From RYN-230 sp963718305 (GTDB lineage: Bacteria > Actinomycetota > Actinomycetes > Streptosporangiales > Streptosporangiaceae): a DNA stretch of 64,000 nucleotides. The position numbers and the translations under genes were made by a program. The stretch lies in contig CAVQZG010000024.1 of the NCBI GenBank assembly GCA_963718305.1, positions 238,850-302,849 of the forward strand, read 5' to 3'. The notes below the pieces were generated by a model. It saw only the letters and a list, made by a program, of their open reading frames with translations. It made no database searches and had not been told where the DNA came from. Numbering within the stretch: the first letter of the stretch is position 1; each line of letters starts with the position of its first letter. Below are positions 16,138 to 24,948 of this stretch, piece by piece.

Positions 16138-18433
16138 TCAGTCAGGGCGGCGGCTGCGGGCCATCAGCCGCTGCAAGGTCGCCTCCGGGACGGCGCCGCC
16201 CAGCATTTCCAGGGCCTTGCGCATCGGCATCGACGCCACCATCTGCAACAGGTCCGGGTCAGCCGGCAACGCGCTGCGCTGCTCGCCGGGGATCCCCGCG
16301 GTCAGCTCATCGAGCAGGGTCGCGCCGACGATGGGGTGGGTAAACCAGTCCTGCACCGTCGAGTCCAGCGTGAGCTCGGGGATGATCAGGTCGCCAGTGA
16401 GGCTGATGGCCGCCTCGCAGAGGACGGTGGCGGCGTTCTCGCCGGCCTGGACGATGTAGGTCCCGGGCGCGACGATCCAGCCCGCCGCGCGGATGTCGTA
16501 GTAGGCGAAGGCGCGGCGGTCCAGGTCGAGAGAGACGGTGCGGGTTTCCCCGGGCTCCAGGCTGACCTTCGTGAAGGCGCGCAGTTCCCGCACGGGGCGG
16601 CGGACCGGACCGGCCGTGGTGGCCACGTACACCTGGACGACGTGCTGGCCGGCCCGCTCGCCGGTGTTGGTGACGGTGACCGAGGCGCGGGCGGTGTCTG
16701 GACCGGTGGCCTCGACGGTCAGGCCGCTGGTGGCGAAGGTGGTGTAGGACAGGCCGTGGCCGAACGGGTAACGGACTGGCAGGCCGACCGTGGTGTACCA
16801 GCGATAACCGACCATCACGCCCTCGCCGTAGCGGACATGTCCCTGTTCTCCCGGGAAGTTGACGTAGCTGGGGTTGTCAGCCAGCCGCAGCGGGATCGTC
16901 TCGGCCAGGTGGCCCGACGGGTTGGCCACGCCGAACAGCAGGTCGGCGACGGCCGCGCCGCCAGCCTGGCCGAGCAGGAAACCGTCCAGGATGGCGTCAA
17001 CGTCGTCGTGCCAGCCTTCCAGCGAGACCACGCCACCATGGGACAAGACGACGACGGTACGCGGGCTGGCCGCGGCGACGGCGCGGATCAGGTCGACCTG
17101 CGCGGCGGGCAGGTCGAGGGTCTCCCGGTCGAAACCCTCGGACTCCTCCCGCTCCCCGAGCCCGGCGAAGATCACCGTGACCTCGGCGTGCCTGGCGGCC
17201 GCTACCGCCTCCGCACGCAGCGCCGCGGTGTCGCCGGTGCCGTCGCCAGCGCTGTCGCCGCTGCCGTCGACCGTGAAACCAGCGGCGAAGCCGACCGCCC
17301 GGCCGGACCCGGCGGCCAGCGCGCGGATGGCGTCGAGCGGGACGTCAACCCGGGTGGGGTTGACGTGCGAGCTGCCGCCACCCTGGTAGCGCGGGGTACG
17401 GGCGAACTCCCCCACCACGGCGATCGGCCCGCGGCCGGTCAGCGGCAGCACGCCGCCGTCGTTCTTCAGCAGCACGGCGCAGCCGGCGGCCAGCTGCCGC
17501 GCCAGGGCGTGATGGGCGTCGACGTCGAACCCGCCGGCGGGGCTGGCCGGCCGGATCGGCGGCCAGGCCGGTCAGGACGAGCACGCGACCGACGGCCGCG
17601 TCGACCAGGGCCTCGTCCAGCTCACCGGCCCGGACGGCGGCGACGATCCGCTGCGCGCTCTGGCCATCGGTGCCCGGCATCTCCAGATCCAGCCCGGCGG
17701 CCAGCGCGGCCACCGGGTCGTGCACGGCACCCCAGTCGGAGACCACCGCGCCGGCGAAGCCCCATTCCTCGCGCAGGACCCCGGTCAGCAGCCACCGGTT
17801 CTGGGCGGCGTACACGCCGTTGATCTTGTTGTACGCGCACATGACCGTGGCCGGCCGGGCCTGGGTGACGATGTGCTCGAAGGCGGGCAGGTAAATCTCG
17901 CGCAGCGTGCGCTCGTCGGCATCGGCGCTGACCAGCATGCGGTCCGTTTCCTGGTTGTTGGCCGCGAAGTGCTTGACCGACGCCCCGACGCCCTGGCCCT
18001 GCTGGCCCTGGACGTGCGCGGCGCCGAGCAGGCCGGCCAGCAGCGGATCTTCCGAGTAGTACTCGAAGTTCCGCCCGCACAGCGGCGACCGCTTGATGTT
18101 CACCCCGGGCCCGAGCGCGATGTGCACGCCGAGCGCCCGGGCCTCCCGGCCGACCGCAGCCCCGATCCTCCCGGCCACCCCGGGATCCCAGCTGGACCCG
18201 ACCGTGACCGCCGGCGGGAAGCAGGTGGCCGGCACCGCGTCGTGCAGCCCCAGGTGGTCGAACTGCCCGGCCTGCCGGCGCACCCCGTGCGGGCCGTCGG
18301 CGAGCACGATCGACGGTACCCCGGCGGCCTCGAACGCCTGGGTGGACCAGAAATCGCGGCCGGACAGCAGGGCGGCCTTCTGCTCGAGGGACAGTCGCTC
18401 ACAGGACGGTGCGGTCAGGTCCGGCTCGGGCAT
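16138..18433 (-). pseudogene. GH3 beta-glucosidase, frame broken by one base
   Basis: The 5' part (ATG 18433 with GGAG ahead) holds the GH3 barrel: SIVLADGPHGVRR, ASVKHFAANNQETDR and the nucleophile region FAGAVVSDWGAVHDP. The 3' part, in another frame, holds the alpha/beta domain (AVLLKNDGGVLPL, then YQGGGSSHVNP) and a fibronectin-III-like C-terminus ending at 16138. Removing one G from the G4 run at 17539-17542 joins them as DPAGQPAGGFDVD. The interval of 2296 bases is one over a multiple of three. It would hydrolyse beta-glucosides in the cytoplasm, as no signal peptide is seen. It lies 36 bases after an SDR gene that has a KstR-like box. Confidence 0.85.
17221..17268 (-). repeat. 12-bp tandem array coding DGSG-DSAG-DGTG-DTAA
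   Basis: Four 12-bp units within the GH3 gene code for the four-residue pattern D-x-x-G/A. They lie in a surface loop between two conserved segments, where family members vary in length. This is one of several short in-frame arrays in the region. Confidence 0.7.
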
Positions 18434-18469
18434 CGGCGCTCCAGGTGGTGGGCAGCGGTTCCGCGTCCC

Positions 18470-19273
18470 TCAGAGGTCCGGGATCCCGAGATCGAGATTA
18501 GGCCGGTCTATGCCCCCGTCAACCTCGAGGACCTTGCCGGTCAGGTAGGCGGAGGCCGGGGAGGCGAGGAACACGATCGCCGCTGCGACCTCCTGCGGGT
18601 CGCCGATCCGGCCGAGCGGGGTGGCCCGTTCCATCTGCCGCCGCAGCGAGTCGTCGACGAGCACGATGTCGAGCGCCGAGGTGGCGGCGGCCCCCACGGC
18701 CACCGCGTTGACCCTGATCCTGGGGGCCAGATCGGCCGCGGCCAGCCGGGTGTAGTGGGCCAGCGCCGCCTTGGCGGTGCCGTACGCGAGATATCCGCGG
18801 CCCGCGACCCGTCCCACGGCCGAGGAGATGTTGATCACGGCACCGGCCGGGCCGCCCCCGGTGCCCGCGGCCAGCAGGTGAGGTACCGCGGCCTGGGTCA
18901 GGCTGTGCGCGACCGCGACATTGAATTCGAAGGCCTTGGCCAGGTGCCGCGCGGTGGTCGCGGTGAACGGCCGCGGCAGCGCGCCGCCGACATTGTTGAC
19001 GACGATGTCCAGCCGGCCGAACGCGCCGACCGCGGCGGCGGCCAGGCCCGCGGCCGCGTCGAGGTCAGACAGGTCGGCGGGGACCACCACCGCCCGGCGC
19101 CCGGCCGCCTCGACCTGCCGCGCCACCTGGGCCAGCTGCTCCCCGGTCCGGGCGGAGATGACGACGTCCGCACCCGCCTGGGCCAGGGCCACGGCCGCAG
19201 CCGCGCCGATCCCCCGGCCCGCCCCGGTGACCACGGCCGCGCGGCCGGTGACACGGAAAAGATCCAGGATCAT
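18470..19273 (-). CDS. SDR-family oxidoreductase
   Basis: The 267-residue Rossmann enzyme has the cofactor loop TGAGRGIG (about residues 14-21), NNVGGALP and the catalytic YGTAK motif with upstream serines (INISSAVGR). The C-terminus LEVDGGIDRPNLDLGIPDL matches a mycobacterial SDR subgroup (Rv1928c-like, from memory). ATG 19273 has GGAGG ahead. A KstR-like box lies at 19385-19398 between this gene and the divergent kstR2-like gene, so it is probably steroid-induced. The substrate, perhaps a hydroxysteroid or hydroxyacyl-CoA, is not determined. Confidence 0.85.
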   Translation of the reverse strand: MILDLFRVTGRAAVVTGAGRGIGAAAAVALAQAGADVVISARTGEQLAQVARQVEAAGRRAVVVPADLSDLDAAAGLAAAAVGAFGRLDIVVNNVGGALPRPFTATTARHLAKAFEFNVAVAHSLTQAAVPHLLAAGTGGGPAGAVINISSAVGRVAGRGYLAYGTAKAALAHYTRLAAADLAPRIRVNAVAVGAAATSALDIVLVDDSLRRQMERATPLGRIGDPQEVAAAIVFLASPASAYLTGKVLEVDGGIDRPNLDLGIPDL

Positions 19274-19384
19274 GGGCTGCCTCCGCGGGTCCGGGGAACG
19301 CGAGCGCTGGCGCCGCATGAGTCGTGGGCGGCGCGCCAGACCCATCCCCGGTCCCACCGCACGCGGGTGATCTCCGCGAGCAAG

Positions 19385-19398
19385 TAGAACAGGTTTCA
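19385..19398. promoter_or_regulatory. KstR-like operator
   Basis: TAGAACAGGTTTCA fits TnnAACnnGTTnnA at all fixed positions. It lies between the SDR gene (start 19273, minus strand) and the kstR2-like regulator (plus strand), so it could act on either or both. Confidence 0.6.
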
Positions 19399-19431
19399 CT
19401 TCTCTCGGCAAGACACGTCCCGGGCTTCCCG

Positions 19432-19445
19432 AGCAAGCGTTAGGG
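19432..19445. promoter_or_regulatory. Weak KstR2-like half-operator
   Basis: AGCAAGCGTTAGGG keeps the left half of AnCAAGnnCTTGnT but has three mismatches on the right. It closely resembles the site at 21768. It lies 10 bases before the TTG start of the regulator gene and overlaps its ribosome site, a place that would suit autoregulation. Confidence 0.35.
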
Positions 19446-19454
19446 AGGCAGGCC

Positions 19455-20141
19455 TTGTGCTGCGATAATGACGACGTGGCAAGTACGAGGAAGAGCCAGG
19501 CTGGCGGGCGTAACGGCGCGGCAGGCGCCATTCCGGCCGACGGGGCCATGCGGTCCGGGCGCCGGTCGCACATGGTCGCGCTGGCCGGTGACCTCTTCGC
19601 GGAGAAGGGCTACCGCGCCACGACCGTGCGGGAGATCGCGGACGCCGCCGGGATCCTGTCCGGCAGCCTGTATCACCACTTCGACTCCAAGGAGTCGATC
19701 GGTGACGAGATCCTGTCGGGCTTCATCAACGAGGTGCTCGCCGACTACCGGACCGCGGTCGCCTCGGCCGCCGACCCCCGGGCCGCCATCGAGCAGATCG
19801 TGCGCTCGACCAGCCGGACCCTGTCCCAGCACCGGGCGGCCCTGGCCATGCTGCAGAACGACTGGAGTTACTTCAGCACCCAGCCGCGGTTCGCCTACCT
19901 GCCCAAAGCACTGCGTGAGATCGAGCGGATCTGGATCTCACAGCTGGAACTCGGGAAGCAGGCCGGGCTGTTCCGGGCGGACCTGGACGCGAAACTCACC
20001 TACCGGCTGATGCGCGACGTGCTGTGGATCCCGGCCCAGTGGCGCCGGACCGGCGGCTACACCACCGAGCAGGTGGTGGACGGGTTCCTCCGGATCCTCT
20101 TCGAGGGGATCGCCGCCGCGGGACCGGGCACGCCGGGCTAG
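19455..20141 (+). CDS. kstR2: TetR-family regulator, KstR2-like
   Basis: In this 228-residue protein the helix-turn-helix EKGYRATTVREIADAAGILS plus GSLYHHFDSKE is very close to KstR2, the TetR repressor that releases DNA when it binds HIP-CoA (the C/D-ring acyl-CoA). The C-terminal ligand domain keeps the pattern ASQPRF-like TQPRFAYLPKALREIERIW and RLMRDVLWIPAQWRRTGGY. TTG 19455 is preferred because GGGAGG lies six bases ahead; GTG 19476 is the alternative. KstR2-like boxes occur before three C/D-ring transcription units in the window, consistent with this assignment. Confidence 0.85.
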   Translation: MCCDNDDVASTRKSQAGGRNGAAGAIPADGAMRSGRRSHMVALAGDLFAEKGYRATTVREIADAAGILSGSLYHHFDSKESIGDEILSGFINEVLADYRTAVASAADPRAAIEQIVRSTSRTLSQHRAALAMLQNDWSYFSTQPRFAYLPKALREIERIWISQLELGKQAGLFRADLDAKLTYRLMRDVLWIPAQWRRTGGYTTEQVVDGFLRILFEGIAAAGPGTPG

Positions 20142-20790
20142 CTAGGCCCAGGGCCGAGGCTTCGGCGCACCTGGGCCTCGAAGTGAACATTCTCATGGTT
20201 AATGATGGGGCGCTGGGCAATAACCATTTCCCTGCTCACGCAGCGTCACCAACCCCGAGTGCGAGATCATTTCTCTTGCTAACTCAATCCAGGAATTGCG
20301 GACGGAGCCCGGCGAATACGGCACGAGAATTGGTGCTACTGTGCGAGCAGGAGCGTGAAGCGCATGGCAAGCAGTTGGGCGCGCATCAGCGGCCGTATCC
20401 GGTTCGGCCCACAGATACTGGGCGGCATGGGTATCCGGCCCCGTCCCTTTGGCGTGACCACGGGCAGGTGGATGTCGCTCGGGCCGGTCTGGATACGGCT
20501 GGGCAGCCCAAGCTCCTGGCCGGGCGAGGACGAAGCCGCCAGGATGATCAAGCCGGTAGAGCCCTAGCATTGTCACGATTGTGACCGCCGAGAGCTCCGG
20601 CAGCTCGCCCGTGACAATTACGTCATAGGGAATAACGGTTTCCTGATGGCCAAGTGATGGTCATTCGTCGGCCGCTACCGGACATGGACCAGATTCCGTA
20701 CTGGCTGCGATCCGGACGGCTGGACACAAAGGGGCGCCTGCCAAGTACTCCAGCAGCACTTTGTGACAGTTGGGGTAGTATCCGTGTTTC
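20142..20790. other. Intergenic stretch without a convincing gene
   Basis: About 650 bases separate the kstR2-like gene from the transposase remnant. Base composition is lower in GC than the flanks and no frame shows strong coding bias. A 7-bp inverted repeat (ATGGTTA 20195-20201 and TAACCAT 20221-20227) is the only clear structure. A 70-codon frame at 20355-20567 has poor codon use and was not called. The stretch may include the remains of the insertion element's left side. Confidence 0.6.
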
Positions 20791-21727
20791 ATGACTGATG
20801 ATGATCTTGCTGTGTGGCTGGGCTGGATGACCTGTTCGCGTTAGCGGGTGGCCGGTTTTTCCGGGAGGAGCCGCGGCGGCGGGCGCGGGCGTATGTGCGG
20901 GGGTTGTTAGCCCGCTGGCCAGCAAGAACGGGTGGACGCTGGCCGAGGCGGCCGGGGATGGGACGCCGGATGGGGGTGCAGCGGCTGCTGAACGCCGCGG
21001 CCTGGGACTGCGACGGCGTCCGGGATGACGTGCGCGCCTATGTGGCCGGGCACCTGGGGTCTGCTGACGGCGTGCTGGTGGTCGATGAGACCGGGTTCCT
21101 GAAGAAGGGCACCAAGTCGGCCGGGGTGCAGCGGCAATACTCCGGCACGGCGGGCCGGATAGAGAACTGCCAGCTGGGCGTGTGTTCTGCGCCTACGCCA
21201 CCGCCAAGGGCCGCGCCCTGATCGACCGCGAGCTTTACCTGCCGAAGTCGTGGATCGCTGACCGGGACCGCTGCCGCGAGGCCGCGGTGCCTGATGACAC
21301 AGAGTTCGCCACCAAGACCGGGCTGGCCCGGGCGATGCTGGGCCGGGCGCTGGACGCCGGGATGCCCGCTTCCTGGGTGACCGCCGATGAAGCGTACGGC
21401 AAGAATTACAAGTTCCGGTCCTGGCTGGAGCAGCGCCGGATCGGCTACGTCGTCGCCGTGGCCTGCAACCAGGTGGTCCCCGGCAGTACCGGCACCTCCC
21501 GCGCGGACGTGCTCGCCGCGCACGCCCCGGAGGATGCGTGGAAGCGCCGCAGCTGCGGCGACGGTGCCAAGGGCCCGCGCCTGTTTGACTGGGCGGTCGC
21601 CTCACTGCCGTGCTACGAGGACACCACCCCGCCGTGCTGGCCGCGGTGGCTGCTGGTCCGCCGTCTCCTGGCACACCTGATCACCACCGTCCCCACCAGG
21701 GCCGCCGCCTGGGCCTGGTCCCGCTGG
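20791..21727 (+). mobile_element. IS701-like transposase remnant
   Basis: Fragments of an IS701-family DDE transposase occur in several frames: LDDLFALAGGRFFREEPRRR, then SKNGWTLAEAAGDGTPDG in another frame, VLVVDETGFLKKGTKSAGVQ with the first catalytic Asp, and AYATAKGRALIDRELYLPKSW plus WVTADEAYGKNYKF with the second Asp. After WPRWLLVRR the usual central C-terminal region, which carries the catalytic Glu, is missing and the frame jumps to a tail-like RAAAWAWSRW. At least three frame changes plus this deletion make it inactive. It ends just before the KstR2-like box at 21768. Terminal repeats were not identified. Confidence 0.8.
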
Positions 21728-21767
21728 CATACCAGCGCAGCCCCGGTAGCCTGTTACCCTCGAACCA

Positions 21768-21781
21768 AGCAAGCGTTTGGT
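21768..21781. promoter_or_regulatory. KstR2-like operator
   Basis: AGCAAGCGTTTGGT has one mismatch to AnCAAGnnCTTGnT and sits in a wider AACCAA/TTTGGTT inverted repeat (21763-21782). It ends 22 bases before the GTG start of the SDR gene at 21804. Confidence 0.6.
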
Positions 21782-21803
21782 TGAGATGACGTTTGGAGAG
21801 CCC

Positions 21804-22574
21804 GTGGGCCGACTCGATGGCAAGGTCGCGCTGATCACCGGCGGCGCCCGGGGCATGGGCAAATCGCACGTCCGCCACTTCGCCGCCGAGGGGGCCCGGG
21901 TGGTCTTCGGCGACGTACTCGACGCCAAGGGCGCGGCCGTGGCCGCCCAGCTCGGCCCGGGCTGCTGCCGGTACGTGCATCATGACGTCACCAGCGAAGC
22001 GGACTGGGCCGCCGCCGTCGCGACCACGCTGGAGGCGTTTGGCCGGCTCGACGTGCTGGTCAACAACGCGGGCGTGCTGAGGTTCGGCAGTATCGCTGAC
22101 ATGCCACTGGCCGATTTCCGGCACATCATGGACGTGAACGCGGTCGGCTGCTGGCTCGGCATGAAGGCGGTGATCGGGCCGATGACCGCCGCCGGCGGCG
22201 GGTCGATCATCAACATCTCCTCGGTTGAGGGCTTCACCGGGGCGGCCGGGCTGTCCGCCTACAGCGCGAGCAAGTTCGCGATCCGCGGCATGACCAAGGT
22301 CGCCGCGCAGGAGCTCGGCCAGTTCGGGATCCGGGTCAACTCGGTTCATCCCGGTGGCGTGCTCACCAGCATGGTGCTGGAGGCGGCCGAGACCAGGGCC
22401 ACCCGCGAGGCGGACGACGGCGCCGACTTCATCAAGTCGATGCCGCTGGCCCGGTTCGCGGAACCGGCCGAGATCTCGCGGCTGGTGGCGTTCCTGGCCT
22501 CCGACGAGGCCTCCTATTCGACCGGCAGCGAATTCGTCGCCGACGGCGGCATCCTGTCCGGGCCCGGCTACTGA
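21804..22574 (+). CDS. SDR-family oxidoreductase (FabG3/20-beta-HSD-like)
   Basis: The 256-residue SDR begins GRLDGKVALITGGARGMGKS with the Gly-rich cofactor loop. It has NNAGVL, the catalytic S-Y-K set (INISSVEGF, YSASK) and an aspartate after strand 2 (FGDVLD), which favours NAD(H). The pattern is close to mycobacterial FabG3 (Rv2002), a 3-alpha/20-beta-hydroxysteroid dehydrogenase. GTG 21804 is chosen because GGAG lies five bases ahead. A KstR2-like box precedes it. A 3- or 17-type hydroxysteroid or hydroxyacyl-CoA substrate is plausible but unproven. Confidence 0.85.
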   Translation: MGRLDGKVALITGGARGMGKSHVRHFAAEGARVVFGDVLDAKGAAVAAQLGPGCCRYVHHDVTSEADWAAAVATTLEAFGRLDVLVNNAGVLRFGSIADMPLADFRHIMDVNAVGCWLGMKAVIGPMTAAGGGSIINISSVEGFTGAAGLSAYSASKFAIRGMTKVAAQELGQFGIRVNSVHPGGVLTSMVLEAAETRATREADDGADFIKSMPLARFAEPAEISRLVAFLASDEASYSTGSEFVADGGILSGPGY

Positions 22575-22578
22575 CCAG

Positions 22579-23532
22579 ATGGGTTTGCGAATGGATGACA
22601 CGCTGGCCCTGGATGGCCGGGCCGCGATCGTGACCGGCGCCGGGAACGGGCTCGGCCGCGCGGAAGCGCTCGCGCTGGCCGCGGCCGGAGCGCGGCTGGT
22701 GCTGAACGACCTGCCCGGCGACGCGGTGCAGGCGGTGGCGGACGAGATCTCGGCCGCCGGTGGCCAGGCCCGGGTGGCCGCGGGCGACGTCGGCGAGTGG
22801 CAGACCGGGCCAGCAACTCGTCGCGGCCGCGCTGGACGCCTACGGGCGGCTGGACATCCTGGTGAACAACGCCGGGGTGCTCCGGGACCGGATGATCTTC
22901 TCCATGTCGGCCGAGGAATGGGACCTCGTGCTCCGGGTCCACCTGCGCGGTCACTTCGTGACCACCCGCTTCGCCACGGCCTACTGGCGCGCCCAGAGCA
23001 AGCAGGCGGGCGGGCCCGGGCTACGGCCGGATCGTGAACACCTCATCCGAGGCTTTCCTGCTCGGCTCGCCGGGCCAGCCCAACTACGCCGCGGCCAAAG
23101 CCGGGATCACGGCGCTCACCGTGACCACGGCCCGCAGTTGCGGCCGGTACGGGGTGCGCGCCAACGCCATCTGCCCGCGCGCGCGGACCGCCATGACGGC
23201 GGACCTGATGGGTGCGCCGGCCACAGGCGAGGTGGATCCGCTCGCCCCGGAGCATGTCGCGCCGCTCGTGGTCTACCTGGCCAGCCCGGCCGCGGAGCGG
23301 GATCAACGGCGAGGTGTTCGTGGTGCACGGCGGGGTGGCCGCCGTCATGGAGCCGCCCCGGATCCGCGCCACCGTCCTGGCGGCCGAGCACGGATCCGCC
23401 GATGGCATGTGGACGCTGGAGTCGGTGCAGCGGGCCTTGGCACCGATGTTCACCGGCGCGCCGGGTCCGGCCGGGTTCGCCTGCGAGGACACCCTGGCCC
23501 TGGCCACCGAGACCATCGGCTTTGGCCAGTGA
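22579..23532 (+). pseudogene. SDR oxidoreductase (Rv3548c-like), three one-base frame breaks
   Basis: Four consecutive frames together give one SDR: GRAAIVTGAGNGLGRAEA, then QQLVAAALDAYGRLDILVNN, then GRIVNTSSEAFLLGSPGQPN with YAAAKAG, and finally INGEVFVVHGGVAAVM to the stop at 23532. Each junction is repaired by removing one G from a GGG run (22807-22809, 23018-23020, 23299-23301), which points to miscounted homopolymers rather than decay. The rebuilt ~316-residue protein resembles Rv3548c, encoded near the C/D-ring genes in M. tuberculosis. It is likely an oxidoreductase for a steroid-derived acyl-CoA; the exact step is unknown. Confidence 0.75.
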
Positions 23533-23585
23533 GCCTTCAGCAGCCGAGCACGGCGCCCGGGGTACCCATGACGCTGGTGCGCACG

Positions 23586-24863
23586 TCAGGGCACTGAGCG
23601 GATCCGCCGGACGAAGAGTGAGCCGAGCACCGTGATGACCGCCACGGACAGGTACAGCGCCCGGTAGCCACCCAGCTCGGCGACCAGCGGCGCGGCGATC
23701 GCCGGGGCGAGCACCTGCGGCCCGGAGTTGGCGATGTTGATCAGGCCGAGGTCTTTGGCCCGTCCCGCGGCCGACGGCAGGACCTGGGTCACCAGCGCCG
23801 CGTCCACCGACAGGTACACGCCGAACCCCAGTCCCATGATCGCGGCGGCGGCGATGACGACCGGCCACCGGGGCCACACCGCGAGCAGGATCGCCGAGAC
23901 CGCCATGACCAGGCCGGAGACCGTGACTGGCAGTTTGCGGCGGCCGGTCCGGTCGGAGATCACGCCGCTGGCCACCGCGGTGATCACGACCCCGCCCAGG
24001 TAGACGAGGATGAGGACGACCAGGCCGTCCTCGGCCCGGTGCCCGGGAAACAGCCGGCTGTAGTGAAGCCGGTCACGCAGGAAGTACAGCAGGTACAGCA
24101 GGGTCATCGCGTTGCCGAGGTTGATCGCGAACCTGGTCAGCCAGGCCCACGCGAAGTCGGGGTAGCGCCGCGGGCTCAGCCAGAACGACCGGGCGAAGGC
24201 CCGCCACTGCCAGGGTGGCCGGCCGGCGCGCGGCAGCGGCGGGTCGGGCGTGGTGAGCGCGAAGGGCAGGACGCAGACCACGACGCAGGCCGCGAGGAGG
24301 GTGTAGCCGGCGTCGCCGGTGACCACGTCGGTCACCAGCACCACGGCCAGCAGGACGCCGAGCGTCTGCGGGAGGCCGATCCAGCCGGACACCGCGCCCC
24401 GCTGCGCCACCGGGACGTGATCAGGCACGGCCGCGCTGAGGCTGGCCTGCATCGCGTTCAGCGCGGCCTGCGCCAGGCACCAGCCGGCCAGGACACCGAC
24501 GATGGCGTGCTGGCCGCCCAGCAGCACCAGCGCGGCCGCGCCCGCCAGCGCGCCGCCTGCCACCCACGGGCGGCGGCGCCCGAACCGGCTGGTGGTGCGG
24601 TCCGAGAGGGCCCCGGCGACCGGGTTCGAGATCATCGCGACCGCCGCGCCGATCCCGGTCACCCAGCCCAGGACGGCAACCTTGTGGCCGGAGCCGGCGA
24701 TCGCCTGGATCTGGTTGGGCAGCAGCACCGAGATCGGGCCGAGGTAGGCGAGGTAGAGGCCGAGATTGGCGAGCGCGATGAGGGCGATCCAGCGCCGGCC
24801 AACCCGCCGGGCCGGCTCAGCGGTGAGACGGTCTACGCTGCTGGCCGCCGGGGCCTCCGTCAT
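23586..24863 (-). CDS. MFS transporter
   Basis: The 425-residue transporter has about twelve membrane spans. The loop 2-3 motif is GALSDRTTSRFGRRRPW, with a related GVISDRTGRRKLPV in the second half, as in the sugar:cation-symporter-like MFS group. A perfect KstR box (24922-24935) lies 58 bases upstream and no other gene is between, so the gene looks steroid-regulated. It could import a steroid or conjugate, or export an intermediate; the sequence does not say which. Mce4, the usual sterol importer, is not in the window. Confidence 0.88.
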   Translation of the reverse strand: MTEAPAASSVDRLTAEPARRVGRRWIALIALANLGLYLAYLGPISVLLPNQIQAIAGSGHKVAVLGWVTGIGAAVAMISNPVAGALSDRTTSRFGRRRPWVAGGALAGAAALVLLGGQHAIVGVLAGWCLAQAALNAMQASLSAAVPDHVPVAQRGAVSGWIGLPQTLGVLLAVVLVTDVVTGDAGYTLLAACVVVCVLPFALTTPDPPLPRAGRPPWQWRAFARSFWLSPRRYPDFAWAWLTRFAINLGNAMTLLYLLYFLRDRLHYSRLFPGHRAEDGLVVLILVYLGGVVITAVASGVISDRTGRRKLPVTVSGLVMAVSAILLAVWPRWPVVIAAAAIMGLGFGVYLSVDAALVTQVLPSAAGRAKDLGLINIANSGPQVLAPAIAAPLVAELGGYRALYLSVAVITVLGSLFVRRIRSVP

Positions 24864-24921
24864 GGCGGCGTCCCGGCCCGGCCCTGGCCGTCCCCTTCCG
24901 GCCTCATAGCCAGCCCCTCAG

Positions 24922-24935
24922 TAGAACACGTTCTA
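24922..24935. promoter_or_regulatory. KstR operator (perfect palindrome)
   Basis: TAGAACACGTTCTA is a perfect palindrome matching TnnAACnnGTTnnA. It lies upstream of the MFS gene (minus strand) and just past the 3' end of the SDR gene at 24949, so the MFS gene is the likely target. Confidence 0.8.
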
Positions 24936-24948
24936 GTATTTCGAGAGA

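Noticed and set aside
16048..17823. 591-codon plus-strand frame over the GH3 gene
   Set aside because: Low-complexity Gly/Arg/Ala product antisense to clear GH3 domains; no family pattern.
20195..20227. ATGGTTA/TAACCAT inverted repeat as an operator or terminator
   Set aside because: Arms are only seven bases with a 19-base loop and no T-run; not above what may occur by chance.
20355..20567. 70-codon plus-strand frame in the gap after the kstR2-like gene
   Set aside because: GTG start with poorly spaced ribosome site, weaker third-position GC than real genes here and no recognisable pattern.
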